A stretch of 19,253 nucleotides of DNA from Chloroflexota bacterium. GTDB taxonomy: Bacteria; Chloroflexota; Chloroflexia; Thermomicrobiales; UBA6265. The notes under the pieces are model-generated. The model searched no databases. It worked only from the letters and a program-made list of their open reading frames with translations, and was not told where the DNA came from. The DNA lies in contig JAFAEX010000255.1 in assembly GCA_023423795.1 (NCBI GenBank), forward strand, positions 1 to 19,253. The letters are read 5' to 3'. Below are positions 6,828 through 13,389 of the stretch, one piece after another. Each line of letters starts with the position of its first letter. The first letter of the stretch is position 1. The translations under genes and the position numbers were made by a program.

Positions 6828-7394
6828 ATGGCGCTGCCACACGCGATCGGACACGAGGATTTCCACCGGCTCGCGCTGCGGGACCCGGACGGGATGTGGG
6901 AGTTGTGGGATGGCGAGCCGCGCGAGAAGCCGGGCATGAGCGTCGCCCACAACTGGGTCGTCCGCCTGCTCGGGAGAGCGCTGGACCGGCAACTGGACGA
7001 GGCCGCGTTCGTCGTCCAGACGAACCTCGGCCGGGTCGCCGCGACCGGGCACAACACCTACGTCCCCGACGTGATGGTCGTTCCGACGGCGCTGGTTCGG
7101 CGCGCGCTTGCCGAGCACCCGGAGGCGCTGGAAACGTACGCCGAACCCGTGCCGTTCGTCGCCGAGATCTGGTCGCCGTCCACCGGCGCCTACGACCTGC
7201 GGGTCAAATTGGCAGCCTACCGCGAGCGCGGGGACGAGGAAATCTGGCGGCTGCACCCATACGAACGCACGCTCACCCGCTGGCTGCGGCAGGACGACGG
7301 CGCGTACGCCGAACTCGTCCACACCGCGGGCTTGATCGAATTGCACGCCCTGCCCGGCGTCACGATCGACCTCGACGCCCTGTTCGCGGGGTGA
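6828..7394 (+). CDS. Uma2-family protein (DUF820, PD-(D/E)XK nuclease fold), copy 2
   Basis: This 188-residue paralogue of the preceding gene starts 10 bases after it. Its AGGAGG (6817-6822) overlaps the upstream stop codon. Core residues are Asp81 in YVPDVMV, Glu113 in VAEIWSPST and Lys127 in DLRVKLAAY. From EIWSPST to the C-terminus the two proteins are nearly the same, ending GVTIDLDALFGG in copy 1 and GVTIDLDALFAG here. The N-terminal halves (about 1-105) differ much more, sharing mainly the HN and PDV positions. This suggests a tandem duplication with divergence or conversion confined to one half. It converges on the LLM gene with a 10-base gap. Confidence 0.9.
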   Translation: MALPHAIGHEDFHRLALRDPDGMWELWDGEPREKPGMSVAHNWVVRLLGRALDRQLDEAAFVVQTNLGRVAATGHNTYVPDVMVVPTALVRRALAEHPEALETYAEPVPFVAEIWSPSTGAYDLRVKLAAYRERGDEEIWRLHPYERTLTRWLRQDDGAYAELVHTAGLIELHALPGVTIDLDALFAG

Positions 7395-7404
7395 CGCGCC
7401 GCCC

Positions 7405-8406
7405 TCAGTCGATGCGCGGCGCGACCTCGCTCGCCAGCAGTTCCAGCGTCTCGACCTCGGCGGCGTCCACCTGCGCGGTGAAGTACTGGATGCCGGTGGC
7501 GCGGATGGCCCGGTAGTGGGAAACGACGGTCTCCGGCGAGCCGACCACGAAGGCGCTGCGGTGCGAGCGGCGCGTGCCCGGCGAGGTGCTGGGCGAGGCG
7601 AGGATGCGCTCCAGCTTCTCGACCGCCTCGGCATCGGTGCGGCCGATCACCAGCTTGAGCGTGAAGTGGGTCCGCAGGATGTCGTCGTAGGGGCGGCCGA
7701 CCGCCTCGCAGTGGCGGCGCAGCGCCTCCAGCTTGCGGCGCACCCCGTCCGGGCCGTCGAGGTCGCGCATCCCCTCCGGCGTGTTGACCACCTGGTTGAT
7801 GTTGCAGGCGTCGGCGTGCCGCGCGACGAGTTCAAGCGTCCGCTTCTCGCCGCTGCCGCCGATCACCAGCGGCGGCCGTGGCCGCTGCACCGGCGGTGGC
7901 GCGACCCGCAGGCCGTCCACCTGCCAGTGCTTGCCGGAGAACGAGAATTTCTCCTCGCCCCACGCGCCGGGGATGATGACCAGCGCCTCCTCCAGTTGCT
8001 CGTACCGCTCACGCGGTTCGAGGTACGGCACGCCGAGGGCGGCGAACTCCGGCTCCAGCCAGCCGATGCCCAGCCCGAGCACGAAGCGGCCGTTGGAGAG
8101 GTTGTCGAGGTCGGCGGCGAAGCGGGCGACCTGGGCCGGGTGGCGGTAGGGCACGCAGTTGACGAGGCTTCCCAGACGCACCCGCTCGGTCACGGACGAC
8201 ACCGCGCTCAGGCACAGCCACGGGTCGGCCTGCATCGCGGGGTGGTCGAAGATGAAGAACCCGTCCAGCCCGAGCTGTTCGACCAGCCGCGCCCGGTCGC
8301 GCAGCGTCGCCAACCCCTCGTCGCCCAGCACGAGCTGGATGCCCCAGCGCGGTTGCCCGTCGCCCGCCTCCGCCACCCACGGGTGGCGGGTATCGCTCAC
8401 CGTCAT
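7405..8406 (-). CDS. LLM-class (luciferase-like) F420-dependent oxidoreductase
   Basis: This 333-residue cytosolic TIM-barrel oxidoreductase starts RWGIQLVLGDEG and continues with GLDGFFIFDHPAM, VRLGSLVNCVPYRHPAQVAR, LSNGRFVLGLGIGW and RPPLVIGGSGEKRTLELVAR. All are landmarks of the F420-dependent glucose-6-phosphate dehydrogenase/mer-like group of luciferase-like proteins. These enzymes use reduced F420 or FMN on varied substrates, and the substrate is not readable here. ATG 8406 is preceded on the minus strand by a GGGGGAT-like purine run. Its upstream region is the second heptad inverted element, so its promoter must lie in or beyond that element. It is divergent from the DUF2786 gene. Confidence 0.92.
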   Translation of the reverse strand: MTVSDTRHPWVAEAGDGQPRWGIQLVLGDEGLATLRDRARLVEQLGLDGFFIFDHPAMQADPWLCLSAVSSVTERVRLGSLVNCVPYRHPAQVARFAADLDNLSNGRFVLGLGIGWLEPEFAALGVPYLEPRERYEQLEEALVIIPGAWGEEKFSFSGKHWQVDGLRVAPPPVQRPRPPLVIGGSGEKRTLELVARHADACNINQVVNTPEGMRDLDGPDGVRRKLEALRRHCEAVGRPYDDILRTHFTLKLVIGRTDAEAVEKLERILASPSTSPGTRRSHRSAFVVGSPETVVSHYRAIRATGIQYFTAQVDAAEVETLELLASEVAPRID

Positions 8407-8420
8407 GTATCCCCCAGTCG

Positions 8421-8570
8421 TTAGGCGACAGGCGGCGGCGACCAGACGAGAGACGACGGGCGATAGGCGATGATGCCCCGTCCGCGCTGGCCTGTCGCTT
8501 GTCGCCCGTCGCCGTGTCGCCTATCGCCCGTCGTCTCTCGTCTCTCGTCTCGTCGCCTGTCGCCTCGTTC
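8421..8570. repeat. Inverted element built from degenerate 7-bp units (heptad element 2)
   Basis: The left arm (8421-8476) reads in period 7: TTAGGCG, ACAGGCG, GCGGCGA, CCAGACG, AGAGACG, ACGGGCG, ATAGGCG. The right arm (8491-8562) reads CCTGTCG, CTTGTCG, CCCGTCG, CCGTGTCG, CCTATCG, CCCGTCG, TCTCTCG, TCTCTCG, TCTCGTCG, CCTGTCG. A perfect 26-bp inverted repeat pairs 8445-8470 with 8517-8542, and an outer 11-bp pair joins 8424-8434 to 8554-8564. The unit sequence differs from element 1 but the architecture is the same. It lies between divergent genes, so it is not a terminator. Confidence 0.9.
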
Positions 8571-8621
8571 GTGCATCATCGCACGGCCTCGGGCGCGCGG
8601 GGCGGAAAGGCGCAACCACCG

Positions 8622-9407
8622 GTGGAGCACGCGGAATGGGACGAGTTGCTGGCGCGGCTGGCGCGGATCGAGGCGCTGGCCGAGCGCGCCGGCACCCTCG
8701 CCGAGGCGGAAGCGGCCGCCGCCGCCCTGTCGCGGTTGCTGCTGCGCCACAACCTCTCGCTGGCCGAAGTCGGCGAACACCGTGACCGCGCGGACGCCGG
8801 CGGCGTCACCGCGCGGGAGCACCGCCTCGCCAACGGCGCGGCCTGGCGGCACTACCTGCTCCACGCGCTGGCGCAGACGCACCTCTGCCGCGCGATCCGG
8901 CACAAGGGCGACCGCGCCACCCTCGTCGGCCACCCGCACAACCTCGCGGTGGTCACCGACCTCTACCGCTGGCTCTCCGCCGCCATCGAGCGGCTCGCCA
9001 ACCGGACGTGGGCCGCGCGCCTGGAGCGGCGGGCGGCCGAACTCCTGCTGGCCGCGCCGCCGGAAACGCAGACCCGCTTCGCCGACGCCCTCGCCGCCGC
9101 GACGCGGGACATGCCAGCCAAGCGCGCCTGGCTGACCGCGTTCCGCACGGGAGCGGTGGACGGCATCTGGCGGCGCCTGCTCGACGAACGCCGCAAACTG
9201 GAGGCCGAAACCGCGCCCGACCGCTGGGCGCTGGTCCCCCTACTGGAACGCGAGGTCGAGGTCTTCATGGGCGAACGCTACGCCCGCCTCGGCTCCTACG
9301 CCGTCCCCGGCGGCGATCGGGCCGGCTACGAGGCCGGCCACGCCGCCGGCTACGCCATCGACATCGGCGCGCGCCAACTGGGCGACGGCTCGGACGACGC
9401 GCCGTAG
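8622..9407 (+). CDS. DUF2786 domain protein
   Basis: This predicted 261-residue soluble protein begins with a DUF2786-type helical region (about 4-50): LLARLARIEALAERAGT, then AEAEAAAAALSRLLLRHNLS. The central part has a WRHYLLHALAQTHLC segment, as in the domain that commonly follows DUF2786. The C-terminus carries a small-residue repeat, GYEAGHAAGYAIDIG. The family occurs in bacteria and phages; its function is unknown to me. The start is uncertain. The frame is open from 8499, but that part translates the heptad repeat, so GTG 8622, 11 bases after GGAAAGG (8604-8610) and directly before the domain, is preferred. An intermediate start is possible. Confidence 0.75.
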   Translation: MEHAEWDELLARLARIEALAERAGTLAEAEAAAAALSRLLLRHNLSLAEVGEHRDRADAGGVTAREHRLANGAAWRHYLLHALAQTHLCRAIRHKGDRATLVGHPHNLAVVTDLYRWLSAAIERLANRTWAARLERRAAELLLAAPPETQTRFADALAAATRDMPAKRAWLTAFRTGAVDGIWRRLLDERRKLEAETAPDRWALVPLLEREVEVFMGERYARLGSYAVPGGDRAGYEAGHAAGYAIDIGARQLGDGSDDAP

Positions 9408-9455
9408 CCCGGCGCATCTGCGAGCGTCGGCCGGCAACGCCTCCCGCTCCCTCTC

Positions 9456-9504
9456 GTCATCCCTCGACAGGATCGGCATGGCGGCGGGCAAGGCTCGGGA
9501 TGAC
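9456..9504. terminator. Hairpin between convergent genes (GTCATCCC / GGGATGAC)
   Basis: GTCATCCC (9456-9463) and GGGATGAC (9497-9504) form a perfect 8-bp stem, with partial further pairing inside. It lies between the ends of the DUF2786 gene and the minus-strand HAF gene, a position suited to a bidirectional terminator or a palindromic intergenic repeat. There is no T-run. A related half-copy is at 19142-19176. Confidence 0.4.
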
Positions 9505-9601
9505 AGGATGGACCGGGATGGGACGACACATCGGCTCAACCGTCCGCCGATCGCATCACGGTCCATCACGCTATTCGGCACGCTGACCGTTCGCGACATC
9601 C

Positions 9602-10714
9602 TCAGGCCGCCGGGCGCAGCACGACGCCCCGCCGCTGTCCACCGTCGTCGATCTGCGCGGCGATCTCGCCACCGTCGTTGATGTCGAACGCATCGACCAC
9701 GACCGCGCCGGGCGGCAGTCCCACGGCAACGGTGAGGTCGGTCATTGCGCCGGTGCGATGGTCGTAGCGGAACGCCCGCCGGAACGGCGCGACTTCGTCC
9801 AGTGGATGCCACGCCGCCCCGACCACCTGCCCGGCGTTGTTGATCGCCATCGCCACGCTGTTGCGGTACCCCGGCAACGAGCCGATGTCGGTCATCATCC
9901 CCGTCGAGGCGTCGAAGACGAACGCGCGCCCGGCGGCCACCATCGAATGCATGCCGAAACGCCCGGGACCGCCGGCCAGCAGGCCCTCGTCGTTGAGGTC
10001 GGCCGCGCCGCTCGAATCCGCGCCCGGCGCGGGATCGAGCACCAGAGATTGCCCGCCGTCGAGCAGCGCCGCCCGCTGGCCCGATTCGTCGGTGCGGCCC
10101 GCCCGCACCGTACCGGCAACCGCGCCGCGCGCGTCGATCGCGGCCGGCTGGAAAAAGCCGTACCCCGTCGGCGTCGGCCGTTCGCTGATGCCGTTCGGGC
10201 CGGACACGACGGGGCGGCCCTCGACGTTGCCCACGACCGCCCCGGTCGCGTTCATGCCCGCCGGGTAGGCGTCGTGCAGGAACCCCGGCACCGGCTCGGG
10301 CGCGCCGACGTCCGGCCGGTAGCGCAGCGCCTGGTCCAGCCGCGCGCCGAGCACGGTTCCGTCGTCCACGATGGCGACCCCGCGCTCGATCCCGCGCGCC
10401 GACAGGTCGGTGACGTCCCCGCGATCCCAGATGCCCACGCGAGGATCGTTGACCAGCCCGCGCGCCGGGTCGAGCGCGGTTCCCCACGACCACAGCACCT
10501 GCCCGCGGTTGGTGATGCCGAACGCCCGGCTCCAGTCGCCATCGCCCGTCCCGAGTTCGACGACGACGTAGGGATCACCGCTCGCCTGCGCCAGGCTCCA
10601 GCCGGGGCGGGCAAGCGCCGTACCGACGCACGCCGCCCCGAAGATCCGCAGCGCCGTCCGCCTGCGAACCCGCGCGTCCAGCACGCCCCGTGCGGCCCCT
10701 CCATGCCCGTCCAT
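9602..10714 (-). CDS. Exported HAF-repeat protein
   Basis: This 370-residue protein has a Tat-like leader: RVRRRTALRIFGAACVGTAL, then a likely cleavage near SLAQASG. The mature part contains about six HAF-type repeats, each a strand ending in an A-x-(N/D)-x-x-G-x-(V/I) turn: AFGITNRGQVL, AGMNATGAVVGN, AAIDARGAVAGT, ADLNDEGLLAGG, AINNAGQVVGAA and FDINDGGEIAAQ. HAF repeats occur in secreted proteins and build a propeller-like or solenoid beta structure; I infer an extracellular binding or scaffold role. No catalytic motif is seen. ATG 10714 is chosen because GGAG lies 8 bases upstream and the leader begins 20 residues later; the frame stays open to 11047 but would overlap the LOG gene start. 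Divergent from that gene. Confidence 0.8.
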   Translation of the reverse strand: MDGHGGAARGVLDARVRRRTALRIFGAACVGTALARPGWSLAQASGDPYVVVELGTGDGDWSRAFGITNRGQVLWSWGTALDPARGLVNDPRVGIWDRGDVTDLSARGIERGVAIVDDGTVLGARLDQALRYRPDVGAPEPVPGFLHDAYPAGMNATGAVVGNVEGRPVVSGPNGISERPTPTGYGFFQPAAIDARGAVAGTVRAGRTDESGQRAALLDGGQSLVLDPAPGADSSGAADLNDEGLLAGGPGRFGMHSMVAAGRAFVFDASTGMMTDIGSLPGYRNSVAMAINNAGQVVGAAWHPLDEVAPFRRAFRYDHRTGAMTDLTVAVGLPPGAVVVDAFDINDGGEIAAQIDDGGQRRGVVLRPAA

Positions 10715-10963
10715 GTCCGACTCCGCGCCCGTGCCGTGCCGTTCGTTCGTGCCTGCGCCGGTCCGGGCGGGTCGTCGCCCCGGATCGGCGGGATGGCGCC
10801 ACGATAGCCCAGTCGCCGGCGGTGCGGGCATGCTGACGGCGATTGCCGGAACGGCGCCGAGGCCAACGGTCGCCCAGGGATGCTGGCGGTCGCTTCCCGA
10901 TCCGGTCGCCGGCGACGCCTGCCGTTTGCGGTCCCGGGCGGCAGCGGCCGGCGGCGGGCCGCG

Positions 10964-10969
10964 TAGACT
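10964..10969 (+). promoter_or_regulatory. Candidate -10 element (GTAGACT) for the LOG-family gene
   Basis: TAGACT preceded by G lies 37 bases before ATG 11007. The sequence just downstream, GCCGGCG, recurs after the similar TACGCT at 5491-5496. No -35 is evident. Confidence 0.35.
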
Positions 10970-11006
10970 GCCGGCGTTGGTGACCGGGACGGCGGGGAGG
11001 ACCGGG

Positions 11007-11588
11007 ATGGAGTCGGTGTGCGTGTTCTGCGGATCGAGCCCAGGCAACGGGCCCGCCTTCGCGGCGGCGGCGCGGGCGCTGGGCGAGGCGATCGCGCGGC
11101 GGGGGATGCGGCTGGTCTACGGCGGGGCGCAGGTCGGACTGATGGGAACGGTCGCGGACGCGGCGCTGGCGGCCGGCGCCGACGTCATCGGGGTGATGCC
11201 GCGGGACCTGTTTGCGAAGGAGATCGCGCACCAGGGGCTGACCGCGTTGCACGAGGTCGGGTCGATGCACGAGCGCAAAGCGCTGATGGCAGCGTTGGCG
11301 GACGGCTTCGTGGCGCTGCCGGGCGGCTACGGGACGCTGGAAGAGTTCTGGGAGGTGCTGACCTGGGGCCAACTCGGCATCCACCGCAAGCCGTGCGGGT
11401 TGCTCGACGTGGACGGGTTCTTCGCGCCGCTGCTGGCGTTCGTCGATGGGGCGGTGGCGAGCGGGTTCATCGTTCCGGCGCATCGCGGGCTGGTGCTGGA
11501 AGCGGGCGAACCGGAGGCGCTGCTGGACCTGATGGCGCGCTACGTGCCGCCGCCCGCCGCGCGCTGGACGACGCTGGAGCGGAGTTGA
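11007..11588 (+). CDS. LOG-family (TIGR00730) nucleoside 5'-monophosphate phosphoribohydrolase
   Basis: This 193-residue Rossmann-fold enzyme belongs to the LONELY GUY family, which splits ribose 5-phosphate from cytokinin-type or ordinary nucleotide monophosphates. It starts VCVFCGSSPGNGPAF. The first glycine loop is GGAQVGLMG (39-47), the MHERK motif is at 88-91, and the defining PGGYGTLEE is at 105-113, where Glu is catalytic in characterised members. All key positions are intact. GGGGAGG (10994-11000) lies 6 bases before the ATG. It stands alone. In bacteria outside plant pathogens these proteins may act in nucleotide salvage; a cytokinin role is not implied. Confidence 0.93.
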   Translation: MESVCVFCGSSPGNGPAFAAAARALGEAIARRGMRLVYGGAQVGLMGTVADAALAAGADVIGVMPRDLFAKEIAHQGLTALHEVGSMHERKALMAALADGFVALPGGYGTLEEFWEVLTWGQLGIHRKPCGLLDVDGFFAPLLAFVDGAVASGFIVPAHRGLVLEAGEPEALLDLMARYVPPPAARWTTLERS

Positions 11589-11600
11589 GCAACGGCTGGC

Positions 11601-11616
11601 CGGGCCATCCGGCCCG
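11601..11616 (+). terminator. Short GC hairpin after the LOG gene
   Basis: CGGGCC, ATCC, GGCCCG begins 12 bases after the LOG stop codon. No T-run follows, so it is only a weak terminator candidate. The remaining sequence to 11848 shows nothing I recognise. Confidence 0.3.
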
Positions 11617-11848
11617 TGCCGACCACGCAGACGGTCCGACCGCTCGCCGGACTTCCCGCGCCGGTCGGCATGACGCTGGGGTTGGCGCTTCCATAGGCGC
11701 GCCTGGGCATCGAGACCGCGACGAATCACGCGGGCCATTCCTCGCCCGCCGCAGCCGAGGCGGCGGGTGGGCGCGGCGATCCGGTGCTGCCTCGCCGCTG
11801 GGCCTGCCGGGGAGCGTCGCGAAGCGGCGGGTTTGGCCGGTACGCCGG

Positions 11849-12229
11849 CTAGCCCGAGTAGGCCGGGGTCGTGAGGCCGGGTTGGGCGAGTTCGGCGTGG
11901 GTGGCGAGGATGCGCGCCCAGTGCGGGGCGTGGCGATGCCAGCCCGTACGCGGGTCCCGCCACGGCAGGAAGGCGGCCAGGCGGAGGATATGGGCGTGCT
12001 CGGGGTCGGCCGCGAGCCATTCGGCGATGGCGATGGCGAGGATGGCGTCCTCCGTTTCCAACCGGGCGAGGACGAGGGCGCGCAGGTCATCGAGGCCGTC
12101 TTCCGCCGGTTCCGGCCCGGCGAGGGCTTCGGCGGCGACTTCGAGGCGGTCGATGCGGTCAGCGAGGGCGGCCAGCGAGCGCAAGGCCAGAGGGGTGACC
12201 TGGCCGGGGGTCGAGGGGCGGGCAACCAT
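11849..12229 (-). CDS. Small hypothetical protein (126 aa, mostly helical)
   Basis: I do not recognise a family. The 126-residue protein is predicted soluble and mainly helical. Residues 14-38 (LALRSLAALADRIDRLEVAA) look like a short coiled coil. An acidic helix follows at 44-78 with ETEDAILAIAIAEWLAADP, then a Trp/His-rich stretch, FLPWRDPRTGWHRHAPHW (88-104). There is no signal peptide or membrane segment. ATG 12229 has GGAGGG 4 bases upstream on the minus strand, a good ribosome binding site, and codon composition matches the neighbouring genes. It converges on the LOG gene. A low-GC dyad 130-160 bases upstream may hold its promoter. Confidence 0.7.
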   Translation of the reverse strand: MVARPSTPGQVTPLALRSLAALADRIDRLEVAAEALAGPEPAEDGLDDLRALVLARLETEDAILAIAIAEWLAADPEHAHILRLAAFLPWRDPRTGWHRHAPHWARILATHAELAQPGLTTPAYSG

Positions 12230-12357
12230 GGGTCCCTCCGCGTGCGAACGACAACGGTGCGCCGCGGCGCGAGCGGCCGGCGGCGCGAACGGGGCATCGA
12301 CGGATGGCCGGCACCATCCCGGCTGCCGCATTGTGCCGGGTCGTCGCCAGCGGCGAA

Positions 12358-12392
12358 TCCGTATGAATACGTAATTCGGACACGGATACGGA
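12358..12392. promoter_or_regulatory. Low-GC dyad, possible promoter/operator of the 126-aa gene
   Basis: TCCGTAT (12358-12364) and ATACGGA (12386-12392) are perfect inverted arms. CGTAT/ATACG (12360-12364 with 12367-12371) forms a second, overlapping dyad. The stretch is clearly AT-richer than its surroundings. Read on the minus strand it gives TATTCAT, a -10-like run. No confident -35. Confidence 0.3.
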
Positions 12393-12410
12393 AGAACTCC
12401 GGGGTGGCGT

Positions 12411-12761
12411 GAGCCAGTCCTGGCAGACGCTCCTCTGCTCGACGATCCGGCCGTGGGCGAAGCGGAACGCGTGCATGGTCCGCCCGGCGACGTCGGCGCC
12501 GCCAGACGGGTGGTCCCCGGTCCAGCCCGCGCGGGTGGAAACGAGGCCGCCTTTTTCGAAGACGGGATCGGGGGCCATGCGGACGCCGGGGAGCGCGGCA
12601 CGGAACTCGTCGAGGGACAAGTGCAGCCCGGCCGGGTCGCGCATCTGCCGGACCCAATGTCCGCGATCGACGATATCCGGGGCGCGCAAGCGGGAGACGA
12701 CGGCCGCGCCGCCGCCGATCGTCGCGTCCCGGACGAGGCGTTCGACGAGCGCCGTGCTCGT
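12411..12761 (-). pseudogene. Remnant of a SnoaL-like (ester-cyclase-type) gene
   Basis: One minus-strand frame reads ALVERLVRDATIGGGAAVVS, then LRAPDIVDRGHWVRQM, ending GRTMHAFRFAHGRIVEQRSV and CQDWL. This matches the start helix, the PDxVDR strand and the closing GRIVEQ strand of SnoaL-like polyketide-cyclase-type proteins. No ATG, GTG or TTG lies just before the domain, and the frame continues upstream and downstream into Pro/Arg-rich sequence with no sensible stop, so both ends look lost. Residual coding signal is clear in the middle. It is unrelated in detail to the intact SnoaL-like gene at 3118-3612. An intact gene with unusual extensions cannot be excluded. Confidence 0.5.
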
Positions 12762-13273
12762 TGCGCCGGGGGTGGGTCGGGCGGCGGGCGCTGGTGGCCG
12801 TGCCGCACCCGGTACGCGCGGCGGCAACGGACGGCGCCCCGGTGGTCGGGGGAGCGGGCGCCGATGGGTGGCGGCATGGGGCGTCGCCTTTCGCTTCCCG
12901 GCCGTGGCCGCTCCGCGACGATTCGGGGCGCTGGGCCAACGGTGGCGATGGAACCCCATGTTCGTTTCGGCTGGACCGGCGCGCATCCGTAGAATCTACG
13001 TAGTTTCGGGACGTCACCGAGCCAAACCCCGGGATGTGTGCAAACTCGTCCGGGTAGACCGGTGGCCCCGGCCGTTCGGGCCACCGCACGCGGCGACGGG
13101 CGCGGGACACTGCCGGAGGTGAGCGGGCTACGGGCGCTGCTGGGCGCGAGTGCCGCAGAAGCGGCGCGCGGCGAGCCCGCGTCACAGCCGCTGTCGGGGC
13201 GAAAATCGACCATTGGCAAGGTGCGATAGGACACCAACGTAATTGCGCGTCACGGAGGGAGCGCCGCCCTACG
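12762..13273. other. Gap of about 500 bp upstream of the phosphorylase; no gene seen
   Basis: Frames on both strands have Arg/Pro-rich, shadow-like composition and no recognisable domain. The only structured spot is the dyad CGTAGA-A-TCTACG at 12988-13000, which may hold a minus-strand promoter. The part from 13001 to 13273 shows nothing I can name. Confidence 0.5.
12988..13000 (-). promoter_or_regulatory. Dyad with a minus-strand -10 candidate (GTAGATT)
   Basis: CGTAGA and TCTACG flank a single A in an AT-richer spot. On the minus strand the sequence GTAGATT fits the G-TAnnnT pattern seen upstream of other genes here. It points toward the SnoaL-like remnant, about 230 bases away, and may be its surviving promoter. 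Confidence 0.3.
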
Positions 13274-13282
13274 TGGTACCCT
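13274..13282 (+). promoter_or_regulatory. Candidate extended -10 (TGGTACCCT) for the phosphorylase gene
   Basis: TACCCT at 13277-13282 is preceded by TG and one base, the extended -10 arrangement that can dispense with a -35. The leader to ATG 13390 would be about 100 bases. Confidence 0.4.
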
Positions 13283-13389
13283 CGCACGCAATCCGTGCCT
13301 ATGCGTCAACGCAGGCACGACCCCAACCCCGCCCATCACCCTCGCGGCCGCCCCTGCCGGCGGCCGCCTTCCGAGGAGAGATCGCCTCC

